Below the pieces are notes generated by a model that ran no database searches, was not told the origin of the DNA, and saw only the letters and a program-made list of their open reading frames with translations. 64,000 bases of DNA from Opitutia bacterium (GTDB lineage: Bacteria; Verrucomicrobiota; Verrucomicrobiia; Opitutales; UBA953): assembly GCA_003569245.1 (NCBI GenBank), contig BGOM01000019.1:1-64000 (forward strand), written 5' to 3'. Position numbers and translations under genes: made by a program. Shown piece by piece: positions 48,983 to 57,736 of the stretch (position 1 is its first letter; each line of letters starts with the position of its first letter).

Positions 48983-50614
48983 ATGCGCCCCCTGCTCCCC
49001 TTTCTGTTGGCCGCCCTGGCGACCGTCGCCGCCCACGCGGCGCCGGCCAAGCCCAACATCCTCCTGATCATGGCCGATGACCTCGGCTACTCCGATCTGG
49101 GGTGCTACGGCGGCGAGATCGCCACGCCGAACCTCGACGCGCTGGCGAAGCAGGGCCTGCGTTTCACGCAGTTCTACAACACGGCGCGCTGCTGGCCCTC
49201 GCGCAGCGCCCTGCTCTCCGGCTACTACGCGCAGCAGATCCACCGCGACGCCCTCCCGGGTCTCGGCGGCGGCGCCCAAGGGGTCCGCCCGTCCTGGGCG
49301 CGCTTGGTGCCGGAGTTCCTCCGTACCGCCGGCTACCGCAACTACCACAGCGGCAAGTGGCACGTCGACGGCAAGATCCTCCCCACCGGCTTCGACCGTT
49401 CCCTGAACATGCAGAACCAGGGCAACTTCTTCACGGCCCGCGGCAACTCGATCGACGACCAGCCGGTGAAGGTCCCCGCGGACGAGCAGGGCTACTACGC
49501 CACGACCGCCACCACCGACCATGCGCTGGACTGCCTGAAGGACCACGCCGCCAACCACGCAGGCAAACCGTTCTTCCACTACCTGGCCTACATCGCGCCG
49601 CACTTCCCGCTCCACGCGCTACCCGAGGATATCGCGAAATACCGCGACCGCTACCTGGACGGCTGGGACGCGATGCGCACGGCTCGGTTCGCCCGCCAGC
49701 AGGCGATGGGTCTGACCAAGACGACGCTCTCGCCACTCGAGCGCGAGGTCGGCCCTCCTTACGCCTTCCCCGCGGCCATCGAGAAACTCGGCCCGGGCGA
49801 GGTCAACCGACCGCTGCCCTGGGGCGAACTGACCCCGGAGCAGCGCCGCTTCCAGGCCACGAAGATGGCCATCCACGCCGCGATGGTCGACCGGATGGAC
49901 CAGGATATCGGCCGCGTCATCGCCCAGCTCAAGGCCATGGGCGCCTACGAGAACACGCTCATCCTCTTCGCCTCCGACAACGGCGCGAGCGCCGAGATCA
50001 TGGTGCGCGACGGTGGTCACGACCCGCAGGCCCCGATGGGCAGCGCCGCGAGCTACCTCTGCCTCGGGCCCGGCTTCTCCAGCGCCGCCAACACCCCGCA
50101 CCGCCTTCACAAGACCTGGGTGCACGAGGGTGGCATCAGCACGCCCCTGATCGCCCACTGGCCCGCCGGCATCGCCGCCCGCGGCGAACTCCGCCAAACC
50201 CCGGCCCACCTCGTCGACATCGTCCCCACCCTGCTCGAACTCGCGGGAGCGTCGAAGCCGAAGGAATGGCAAGGCCAGCCCATCCCGCCGGCCCCCGGCA
50301 AGAGCCTCGTGCCCGCCTTGGCGCAGGATACCGTCATCGAGCGCGAAAGCCTCTGGTGGCTGCACGAGGGCAACCGCGCCCTGCGCGTCGGCGATTGGAA
50401 ACTCGTCGCCGCCAAGGACCAGCCATGGGCCCTTTACGACCTGCGCACCGACCGCGCCGAGCAACACGACCTCTCCGCGAAGTTCCCGGACAAGGCGAAG
50501 GAACTGGCGGACCTGTGGCAGAAGCAGACCGATGAGACCATCGCCCTGGCCAAGCTGACGCAGGACGAGCAACCGCGCGCCAAGGCGAAGACCGCCGCGA
50601 AGAAGGCCAAGTGA
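48983..50614 (+). CDS. Secreted arylsulfatase-type sulfatase
   Basis: 543 residues, leader MRPLLPFLLAALATVAAHAA. D32/D33 in IMADDLGYSD, formylglycine site C70 in CWPSR (Trp in the variable position), HSGKWHVDGK, FHYLAYIAPHFPLHA, long mid insert, FASDNGASAEIM and VHEGGISTPLIAHWPAGI. This is the arylsulfatase A-like group with the extended C-terminal half (HDLSAKFPDKAKELADLWQK). A Lys/Ala tail ends it. Candidate promoter sequences TTGCAG and TAATCG, 18 bases apart, lie 30-60 bases upstream. Confidence 0.91.
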   Translation: MRPLLPFLLAALATVAAHAAPAKPNILLIMADDLGYSDLGCYGGEIATPNLDALAKQGLRFTQFYNTARCWPSRSALLSGYYAQQIHRDALPGLGGGAQGVRPSWARLVPEFLRTAGYRNYHSGKWHVDGKILPTGFDRSLNMQNQGNFFTARGNSIDDQPVKVPADEQGYYATTATTDHALDCLKDHAANHAGKPFFHYLAYIAPHFPLHALPEDIAKYRDRYLDGWDAMRTARFARQQAMGLTKTTLSPLEREVGPPYAFPAAIEKLGPGEVNRPLPWGELTPEQRRFQATKMAIHAAMVDRMDQDIGRVIAQLKAMGAYENTLILFASDNGASAEIMVRDGGHDPQAPMGSAASYLCLGPGFSSAANTPHRLHKTWVHEGGISTPLIAHWPAGIAARGELRQTPAHLVDIVPTLLELAGASKPKEWQGQPIPPAPGKSLVPALAQDTVIERESLWWLHEGNRALRVGDWKLVAAKDQPWALYDLRTDRAEQHDLSAKFPDKAKELADLWQKQTDETIALAKLTQDEQPRAKAKTAAKKAK

Positions 50615-50619
50615 CCCGG

Positions 50620-51654
50620 ATGCGCCTCGCCCTGCCGCTCCTGGGCGCCCTCCTGCTGGCGCTCGCCGCCCCGTCCCGGGCGGCCGAGGCCCCCGCCGTC
50701 GTCTTCGACGCCCGCGCCTATGGGGCCGTCGGCGACGATGCCACCGACAACACCGCGGCCTTCTCCCGCTGCCTCGCCGACCTCGTCGCGGCCGGCGGGG
50801 GCCGCATGACCATTCCCGCCGGGGTCTTCCGGGGGCGGATCATCGTGCCGCCCGTCGGACGCCCTGCACCCAGTTGGATCTCGGTCGAGATCGTCGGCGC
50901 GAAAGAGCCGGTCCCGGTCTTCGGCACGATCGGAGACTTCCCCTTGCGCAACCACGGGACCATCATCAAGTGCCTCGCGGAAACCGGACCCGCGGTCATC
51001 TCGGCGCCGCGCCCGGCCGCGCCGCTCTATGGCGGCTTCTCCGCCGTCTTCGTCACCCTCCGCGACCTCGAGATCCGTACCACCGACGATCCCGGCATCG
51101 ACGGGGTCGACCTGCGGCTGGCGATGCAGGCTAAACTGGAGAACGTCTTCATCAATACCGGCGTCTACAACGTGCGGGCTTCCCGGCCGACCCACGGGAC
51201 CCGAGGTCTCGTCACCCCCGCCTGCAACAACGCCGCCCTGACCATCCTTCGGCAGGTCGTCGTAACCGGTTACCACACCGGCATCGTCATCAACGAGCAT
51301 ACGGACGCCGACAACCTGGTCGTCGGGAGTAACCTCCGCGGGCTGGAGTTCGCGCAAGCGCACCACGCCTCCCGGCTGGGTCGCGTCGGCGCCTACCGTA
51401 ACACCTGCCACGTCGCCGTCACGGGGGCGTGCGGCTTCTCCATCGCGCAACTAAACACCGAGTTCCCCGGCCAGGGCCAGACCGACGAGCGCAACGCCTG
51501 GCAGACGCTGGTGTGCGACGTCGAGGACCCCCGGAACCTCGCGAAAGCCGACATCGACTTCTGGGCCGTCCAAGGCGGCCTCGGCGCGGTGCCCACGTTC
51601 ATCGTGCAAGGCGGCGCCAATATCCGAGCCCGCCGCCTCGGCTCGGCCAGATGA
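50620..51654 (+). CDS. Secreted pectate-lyase-3-like right-handed beta-helix protein
   Basis: 344 residues from ATG 50620; a GTG at 50611 overlapping the previous stop would add three residues. Leader MRLALPLLGALLLALAAPSR. The opening VFDARAYGAVGDDATDNTAA followed by GGGRMTIPAGVF is the classic start of Pectate_lyase_3/GH28-like beta helices. Successive coils are visible as ISAPRPAAPLYGGFSAVFVT, LENVFINTGVYNVRAS and AALTILRQVVVTGYHTGIVI. The catalytic residues were not identified, so lyase, hydrolase or binding roles are all possible. Coupled to the next gene by a 4-base overlap if that starts at 51651. Confidence 0.78.
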   Translation: MRLALPLLGALLLALAAPSRAAEAPAVVFDARAYGAVGDDATDNTAAFSRCLADLVAAGGGRMTIPAGVFRGRIIVPPVGRPAPSWISVEIVGAKEPVPVFGTIGDFPLRNHGTIIKCLAETGPAVISAPRPAAPLYGGFSAVFVTLRDLEIRTTDDPGIDGVDLRLAMQAKLENVFINTGVYNVRASRPTHGTRGLVTPACNNAALTILRQVVVTGYHTGIVINEHTDADNLVVGSNLRGLEFAQAHHASRLGRVGAYRNTCHVAVTGACGFSIAQLNTEFPGQGQTDERNAWQTLVCDVEDPRNLAKADIDFWAVQGGLGAVPTFIVQGGANIRARRLGSAR

Positions 51655-51668
51655 CTTTCCCTCCCCCT

Positions 51669-53207
51669 ATGCGCTCCCCACGCCTCCTCACCCTCCTGGC
51701 CTGCCTCACCCTCGGGGCTTCCCTGCTGGCGGCCGACCTTCGCCTCGCCGCCCCGCTGTCCGACCACATGGTGCTCCAACGGGAAAAGCCGGTGGCCATC
51801 TGGGGCTGGGCCGACGCAGGCGAAGCCGTGACCGTGAGCTTCGCTGGCCAGACCAAGACCGCGACCGCCGGCGCCGACGGCAAGTGGACGCTCCGACTCG
51901 ACGCCTTGTCCGCCTCCGCCGAACCGCGCACGCTCGTCGTCTCCGGCAAAGACGGACGCAGGATCGCCCTGGAGGACGTGCTCGTCGGCGAGGTCTGGCT
52001 CGGTTCGGGCCAGTCCAACATGGCGATGAGCGTGCAAAGCTCCAAGGACTTCGAGGCCGAGAAAGCCGCGGCGAAATACCCGCTGATCCGTCACTACCAG
52101 GAAGCTTCCGGTCCCGCCGACCAACCCCAGGCCGAAGGCAAGGGGCAGTGGCGGACCTGCGCGCCGGAGACCGTCGGGAGCTTCTCGGCCACGCTCTACT
52201 TCTTCGGCCGGGAAATCCACCGGGAGATCGGCGTGCCCGTCGGCCTCATCAACACATCCGTCGGCGGCACGCCGATCGAGTCGTGGGTCGCCGCGGAGGT
52301 CCAGAACTCCGCGCCCGCGACGCGCGCGAACTTCGAGGCGAAGACCAAGGCCCACCTCGACTTCGACGCCGCCAAGGCGGCGGCCACCTTCGAGAAACTG
52401 GTCGCGGCCTGGAAGGTCGCGAGCGAGAAAGCCAAGGCCGCCGGGAAGGAAATGCCGCGCAAGCCGATCGATCCGGTCGCCAGCCGCAAGTTCAAGGGCG
52501 GACCGGCCGCCCTCTACAACGGCAAGGTCGTGAACCTCGCCCCCTACACGCTGCGCGGCATGCTCTGGTACCAGGGCGAAGGCAACGCCGGCAACCCCGG
52601 CCTCTATGAGCTGCAGCTCACGCAGCTTGTCACCAGCTGGCGCACGCTCTGGCAGGACGAGGTCCCGTTCGCCTGGGTCCAGTTGCCCAATTACCGCGAC
52701 TCCGCCTCCGAGAGCTGGCCGCGCGTGCGCGAATCGATGATGAAGGTGCTCGCGCTCCCCAAGACCGGCATGGCCATCACGATCGATATCGGCGACCCCA
52801 AGGACATCCACCCGAAGAACAAGCAGGACGTCGGCAAGCGCCTGTCCTACTGGGCCCTCGCCACGGTCTATGACCGCAAGGTGCCCGCGATCAGCGGTCC
52901 CCTGCCCGCCGCCCATCACGTGGAAGGCGCCACGATCCGCGTCACACTGCGGCACGCCGACGGCCTCAGGACCCGCGACGGCGCCGCCCCGCGCGGCTTC
53001 CAGATCGCCGGCGCCGACAAGGTCTGGAAGCCCGCCTCCGCCCGCCTCGACGGCGCCGCGGTCCTGATCAGCAGCCCCGACGTGCCCGCGCCCGTGGCAG
53101 CCCGCTACGCCTGGGCCGAAAACCCGGACGGCAACCTCGTGAACGGCGCCGGTCTGCCCGCGACGAGCTTCCGCACGGACACCTGGCCCGACCCCGCCGC
53201 GAAGTAG
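51669..53207 (+). CDS. Secreted sialate O-acetylesterase-like SGNH esterase
   Basis: 512 residues from ATG 51669 (MRSPRLLTLLACLTLGASLL as leader); an in-frame ATG at 51651 overlapping the previous stop is an alternative. Domain layout is that of sialate O-acetylesterases: N-terminal beta part (LSDHMVLQREKPVAIWGWAD), catalytic Ser in GSGQSNM near residue 113, GLINTSVGGTPIESW, MLWYQGEGNAGNPG, and the Asp-x-His pair in GDPKDIHPKNKQDVG, then a C-terminal beta domain. It removes O-acetyl groups from sugars; despite the name, the family acts on many glycans. Confidence 0.9.
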   Translation: MRSPRLLTLLACLTLGASLLAADLRLAAPLSDHMVLQREKPVAIWGWADAGEAVTVSFAGQTKTATAGADGKWTLRLDALSASAEPRTLVVSGKDGRRIALEDVLVGEVWLGSGQSNMAMSVQSSKDFEAEKAAAKYPLIRHYQEASGPADQPQAEGKGQWRTCAPETVGSFSATLYFFGREIHREIGVPVGLINTSVGGTPIESWVAAEVQNSAPATRANFEAKTKAHLDFDAAKAAATFEKLVAAWKVASEKAKAAGKEMPRKPIDPVASRKFKGGPAALYNGKVVNLAPYTLRGMLWYQGEGNAGNPGLYELQLTQLVTSWRTLWQDEVPFAWVQLPNYRDSASESWPRVRESMMKVLALPKTGMAITIDIGDPKDIHPKNKQDVGKRLSYWALATVYDRKVPAISGPLPAAHHVEGATIRVTLRHADGLRTRDGAAPRGFQIAGADKVWKPASARLDGAAVLISSPDVPAPVAARYAWAENPDGNLVNGAGLPATSFRTDTWPDPAAK

Positions 53208-53226
53208 TCCGACGTCGGCGATTTCC

Positions 53227-53271
53227 CCTCGCAACCGAGCGGGTTTCGGGCTGTCTTAAGCCTCTTAAGAC
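53227..53271 (+). promoter_or_regulatory. CCTCGCAACC motif and CTTAAG palindrome
   Basis: CCTCGCAACC at 53227-53236 recurs before other operons at a similar distance from the ATG. GTCTTAAG-CCT-CTTAAGAC (53253-53271) is a perfect 8-bp inverted repeat made of two CTTAAG blocks, ending 4 bases before the ATG of the heme protein. CTTAAG is rare in such GC-rich DNA; a similar double block precedes the gene at 57737. Candidate operator. Confidence 0.45.
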
Positions 53272-53275
53272 CCCC

Positions 53276-55792
53276 ATGAAAGCCCTGGCCCTACCGTTGG
53301 CGCTGCTGCTCGGCGCCGCCGCCTTCGCCTTGAACAAGGGCAACGCGGGGCCGGACGAGGTCGAGATCAAGTTCGACCTCCCGCCGCCGAAGCCGCTGTC
53401 CCCGGCGGAGGAGCTGGCGACGTTCCGGCTGGAGAAGGGCTTCCGCATCGAGCTGGTGGCCAGCGAGCCGATGATCGAGACGCCGGTGGCGATCAGCTTC
53501 GACGACCAAGGCCGGATGTTCGTGGTCGAGATGCGCGGCTACATGCGTGACCTCACGGGCTCGACCGAGAAGGAACCTTCCGGACGGGTCTCGTTGCTGA
53601 CCGACACCGACGGGGACGGCCGGATGGACCGGGCGACCCCTTTCGTCGACCAGGTGGTGATGCCGCGCTCGGTGCTGGCCGTGAACGGCGGGGCGCTGAT
53701 CGCGGTGCCGCCCGAACTCATCCTCTGCCGCGATACCCGGGGCACCGGCCGGGCCGACAGCCGCACCGTGGTGGCCTCCGACTTCGGGACGGCGGGCGGA
53801 CAGCCCGAGCACATGGCCAACACGCCGGTGTGGGCGCTGGACAACACCGTCTACGCCGCGGGCTACGGCACCGGCCTGCGCCTCAAGGCGGGAGCCTGGC
53901 AGCGCGGTCCCGGACTGGGCCGCGGCCAATGGGGCCTGTGCCAGGACGACTTCGGTCGTCTGTTCTTCAATTACAACTCGGACCTGCTCCGCGCGGACCT
54001 GCTGCCGGCCCCCGCCTACGCGCGCAACCCGCTCCTGCGCAACGCGGCGGGCCTGAACCATCAGGTGATGATCGACCAGACGGTCTACCCTTCCCACCCG
54101 ACCCCCGGCGTCAACCGTGGCTACGACCCGAAGACGCTGCGCGCGGATGGCACGCTGGCCAAGGCGACCGCGACGTGCGGGGCGGCCATCTACCGCGGCG
54201 ACGCCTACCCCGCCGACTACCGCGGCAACGCCTTCGTGCCCGAGCCGTCGGTGAACCTGATCAAGCGTCTGCTGCTGACCGAGCAGGACGGGGTGATCAA
54301 GGCGACGGATGGCGCCAAGAACCGCGAGTTCCTGACCTCGACCGACGAGCGCTTCCGCCCGGTGCAGGTCGTCAACGGTCCCGATGGCTGCCTGTACGTC
54401 GTGGACATGTATCGCGGCGTCGTCCAGCACTCGGCCTTCCTCACGCACTACCTGGTCGCCAACATCAAGGCGCGCCAGCTGGAGCAACCGGTGAACCAAG
54501 GCCGCATCTGGCGCATCGTGCCCGAAGGCGGCCGCAAGGTGGGCCGGACGACGATCCCGGCCGACGCCGCCGGGCGCGTGAAGCTGCTCGCGCATGCCGA
54601 TGGCTGGGTGCGCGACACCGCCCAGCGCCTGCTGGTGGAAACCGGCGACACCGCCGTCGGTCCCGCCCTGCGGACGCTCGCGACCGATGCCCAAGCCCCC
54701 GCCCTCGGCCGTCTCCACGCGCTTTGGACGCTGGATGGTCTCGGCCTGGTCGACGCCGCGCTCATCCGGGCGACCCTGCGCGACGCGCACCCGCAGGTGC
54801 GCGCGGCCGCCGCCCGCCTTGCCCCGCCCGACGCCCTGCCTGACCTCGCGACGCTGACGCAGGAGAAAGACCAACTGGTGCTCACGCACGTCGCGATGCG
54901 TCTCTCGGCGATGAACCAGCCGGCGGCCGACGCGGCGCTGGCCGACCTGCTGACCCGTCACGGTGACGCGGCGTTGCTGCGCGAAGCGGCCCTGACCGGG
55001 ATCCGCGGCCGGGAGACGGCATTGGCCAAGGCGATCGCAAGCCGCGCCGCCGACGCTCCCGCGCAGGCCGCCCTGGAGTCGCTCGCGACGCTGATCGCAG
55101 CCGCCAACAAAGCCGGTCCTTTCGAGGAGATGCTCGCCCTTGCGGCGTCGCTCGGGGCGAACCGCGACGCCCAAGCCGCCTTACTGCGGGGCCTCGCCTC
55201 CGACGGCAACACTGGCAAGGGTAAGAACGCGAAGGCGGCCGCCCCGAAACTGCTCTGGCTGGCCAAGGAGCCCGCCGCGCTCGCCGCGCTGCCAAACCAG
55301 AAGATGCTCGCCGCGGTCACCGCGCGCCTCGCCTGGCCGGGCAAGCCCGGCGCCCCCGCCCAACCGAAGGTCGCCGCCTTGAGCCCCGCCCAGACTGCGC
55401 TCGCCGCCAAGGGCAAGGTCACGTTCGACACCCTGTGCGCCGCCTGCCACCAGCCGCACGGCTTCGGCCTCGATGGCCTCGCCCCGCCCTTGGTCGACAG
55501 CGACTGGGTGCTGGGCAAACCCGATGCCCTGGTGCGTATCGTCGCCCAGGGGCTTGGCGGCCCGGTGAAGGTCTCGGGACGCACCTGGGACCTCACCATG
55601 CCCCCGCTGCCGCAGCTGAGCGACGAGGACATCGCGGGCGTGCTGACCTATATCCGGCGCGAGTGGGAGCACACCGCCTCCCCGGTCGACCCCAAGTTCG
55701 TCCATGACATCCGCGCCCAGGACGCCGGCCGCACCCACGGTTGGACGGCCGACGAGCTGCGCCCGCCGACGCGCATCACCACCAAGAAGTGA
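53276..55792 (+). CDS. PVC-type heme-binding protein (beta-propeller, HEAT repeats, cytochrome c)
   Basis: 838 residues with leader MKALALPLALLLGAAAFALN. Residues 45-430 form a beta-propeller like soluble glucose/sorbosone dehydrogenases (FDDQGRMFVVEMRGYMRDLT, DGDGRMDRATPF, GPDGCLYVVDMYRGVVQHSA). Residues 440-690 are Ala-rich HEAT-like helices (RDTAQRLLVETGDTAVGPAL). A C-terminal cytochrome c domain has heme motif C721-AA-C-H and a Met-containing loop (WDLTMPPLPQLSDEDIAGVL). This is the known PVC 'membrane-bound dehydrogenase' architecture. It may oxidise a sugar and pass electrons to its own heme; substrate unknown. Confidence 0.9.
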   Translation: MKALALPLALLLGAAAFALNKGNAGPDEVEIKFDLPPPKPLSPAEELATFRLEKGFRIELVASEPMIETPVAISFDDQGRMFVVEMRGYMRDLTGSTEKEPSGRVSLLTDTDGDGRMDRATPFVDQVVMPRSVLAVNGGALIAVPPELILCRDTRGTGRADSRTVVASDFGTAGGQPEHMANTPVWALDNTVYAAGYGTGLRLKAGAWQRGPGLGRGQWGLCQDDFGRLFFNYNSDLLRADLLPAPAYARNPLLRNAAGLNHQVMIDQTVYPSHPTPGVNRGYDPKTLRADGTLAKATATCGAAIYRGDAYPADYRGNAFVPEPSVNLIKRLLLTEQDGVIKATDGAKNREFLTSTDERFRPVQVVNGPDGCLYVVDMYRGVVQHSAFLTHYLVANIKARQLEQPVNQGRIWRIVPEGGRKVGRTTIPADAAGRVKLLAHADGWVRDTAQRLLVETGDTAVGPALRTLATDAQAPALGRLHALWTLDGLGLVDAALIRATLRDAHPQVRAAAARLAPPDALPDLATLTQEKDQLVLTHVAMRLSAMNQPAADAALADLLTRHGDAALLREAALTGIRGRETALAKAIASRAADAPAQAALESLATLIAAANKAGPFEEMLALAASLGANRDAQAALLRGLASDGNTGKGKNAKAAAPKLLWLAKEPAALAALPNQKMLAAVTARLAWPGKPGAPAQPKVAALSPAQTALAAKGKVTFDTLCAACHQPHGFGLDGLAPPLVDSDWVLGKPDALVRIVAQGLGGPVKVSGRTWDLTMPPLPQLSDEDIAGVLTYIRREWEHTASPVDPKFVHDIRAQDAGRTHGWTADELRPPTRITTKK

Positions 55793-55823
55793 AGCCGTGC
55801 GCGCCCTCGCCGCTTTTCCCGCC

Positions 55824-57620
55824 ATGCGCCCCCTGCTCGCCTGCCTGCTCGCCCCGCTCGCCCTGCTGGCGGCGGAGACCGCGCGCCCGCCGAACGTCAT
55901 CCTGCTCTTCGTGGATGACCTCGGGTACGCCGACATCGGCCCCTTCGGCAACCAGACCCTGCGCACCCCGCACCTGGACCGCTTCGCCCGGGAAGGCATG
56001 CGCTTCACGAGCTTCTACGCGACCCCGGTGTGCTCGATGTCCCGCGCGAGCCTGCTGACCGGTTGCTACAGCGCCCGCGTGAGCATGCCCGGCGTGCTCT
56101 TCCCGCCGAACCGGGTCGGCCTGCACCCGGACGAGATCACGCTGGCCGAGGTGGCGAAATCCCGCGGCTACGCCACGATGATGATCGGCAAGTGGCACGT
56201 CGGGCATCTGCCGGAATTCCTGCCGACCCGCCAGGGCTTCGACCATTACTTCGGCCTGCCTTACAGCAACGATATGCACCAAGGCCGCCAGGGTTTCCCG
56301 CCGCTCCCGCTCTACCGCGATGCGCAGGTCATCGAGACCGAACCGGACCAATCGCAGCTGACGAAACGCTACACGGAGGAGGCCGTCAAATTCCTGCGCG
56401 CGCAACGCGACCAGCCGTTCTTCCTCTACCTGCCTTACACGATGATCCACGCCCCCGTGGCGGCCTCGGCCGACTTCAAGGGCAAGAGCGCCCAAGGCGT
56501 GCTCGGCGACTCCGTGGAGGAGGTCGACTGGTCCGTGGGCCAGATCATGGCGACCTTGCGGGAGCTGGGCCTGGATGAGCGGACGCTGGTGATCTTCACC
56601 TCCGACAACGGGCCGGCCGGACGTCCCGCCCCGCCGTTCTCCGGCAGCAAAGGGACGAACCTCGAGGGCGGGGTCCGCGAGCCGTGCCTGATGCGCTGGC
56701 CCGGACGGATCCCGGCCGGCACGACCTGCGACCGCATCGCGGGCAACATCGACGTGCTCCCGACCTTGGCCAAGGTGATCGGGGCGGAACCGCCGAAGGA
56801 CCGCGTGCTGGACGGGCGCGACCTCTCACCGCTGCTGGCCGACCCTTCCGGCCCGCCCGTGCGCGACACGCACCTCTACGTCACGGCGGGGCAGAAACTG
56901 GAGGCGATCCGCCAAGGCAAATGGAAACTCTTCCTGATGGAGCCCGCCAAGCGCAAGGAGGAGCCCCGCCCGGCCGGAGCCTTGTACGACCTGTCGGCGG
57001 ACCCGGCGGAGCTCAAGGACTTGGCGGCGAAGAACCCGGACGTGGTCGCGACACTGCGCCAGGAAGCGGCGACCCGCTGGGCGGAACTGGAGGCGCATCG
57101 CCGTCCGCTCGGTCAAGGCGCGGAGGCTCCGAACCCGCCGGCGGCGCCCACGAAAGCAGCGCCTACCCGGTTGGCCGAGCTCAAACCGGGCGACCGGTTG
57201 AAGTCGAACCTGGCTCCCGCGATCGGCGGGCGGGCCTTCACCCTGAGCTGCACGGTGATGACGAAACAGGCGAACACCATCCTGGTCTCCCATGGCGGCG
57301 CCTCCCTCGGCTATGCGCTGCACATCCGCGAAGGCCGGCTGACTTTCTCGGTCCGCCGCGCCCCAGGTGAGGACTCCGAGGTATCCCTGCCCGCCGCCTT
57401 GGGCGATGGTCCGCATGCGGTCGTCGCGAGCCTGGGCAAGGATGGACGACTGTCCCTGCAGGCCGACGGGCAACCGGCGGTGACGGCGCCCGGGGGCGGA
57501 CTGATCGGCAAGCAGCCGGCCGAGGACTTCTGCGTGGGGCACGACGCGGCCAACCCCGCGGCCCGCTACGTCTCGCCCGCGCCCTTCCAGGGCACGCTGA
57601 GCGACCTGCAGGTTCGCTGA
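55824..57620 (+). CDS. Secreted sulfatase with atypical CSMSR site and LamG-like tail
   Basis: 598 residues from ATG 55824, leader MRPLLACLLAPLALLAAETA. Metal ligands D31/D32 (LFVDDLGYAD), IGKWHVGHLPEF, LPYTMIHAPV and TSDNGPAGRP are normal. The cysteine that becomes formylglycine, C70, is in CSMSR, with Met where nearly all sulfatases have Pro or Ala. Modification by a standard formylglycine-generating enzyme may be weaker or need a tolerant enzyme. Residues 460-598 are a concanavalin-like module (AFTLSCTVMTKQANTILVSH, FQGTLSDLQVR). Otherwise an intact S1 sulfatase. Confidence 0.9.
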   Translation: MRPLLACLLAPLALLAAETARPPNVILLFVDDLGYADIGPFGNQTLRTPHLDRFAREGMRFTSFYATPVCSMSRASLLTGCYSARVSMPGVLFPPNRVGLHPDEITLAEVAKSRGYATMMIGKWHVGHLPEFLPTRQGFDHYFGLPYSNDMHQGRQGFPPLPLYRDAQVIETEPDQSQLTKRYTEEAVKFLRAQRDQPFFLYLPYTMIHAPVAASADFKGKSAQGVLGDSVEEVDWSVGQIMATLRELGLDERTLVIFTSDNGPAGRPAPPFSGSKGTNLEGGVREPCLMRWPGRIPAGTTCDRIAGNIDVLPTLAKVIGAEPPKDRVLDGRDLSPLLADPSGPPVRDTHLYVTAGQKLEAIRQGKWKLFLMEPAKRKEEPRPAGALYDLSADPAELKDLAAKNPDVVATLRQEAATRWAELEAHRRPLGQGAEAPNPPAAPTKAAPTRLAELKPGDRLKSNLAPAIGGRAFTLSCTVMTKQANTILVSHGGASLGYALHIREGRLTFSVRRAPGEDSEVSLPAALGDGPHAVVASLGKDGRLSLQADGQPAVTAPGGGLIGKQPAEDFCVGHDAANPAARYVSPAPFQGTLSDLQVR

Positions 57621-57630
57621 GGTCGCCGAC

Positions 57631-57648
57631 CCTTAAGCCCGCTTAAGG
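57631..57648 (+). promoter_or_regulatory. CCTTAAG palindrome upstream of membrane protein gene
   Basis: CCTTAAG-CCCG-CTTAAGG is a perfect 7-bp inverted repeat containing two CTTAAG blocks, close kin to the one at 53253-53271. It lies in the 116-base gap between the sulfatase stop and the fused membrane gene; it could be an operator or a weak terminator. Confidence 0.4.
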
Positions 57649-57736
57649 CACGGCCGTCTTGGTGGTTGAGCCTAGGCGGAGGCCGTCTTAACTCCGCGCA
57701 TGGCTCCCCACCACCCCGCGGCCCCGCGCGCCTGAC

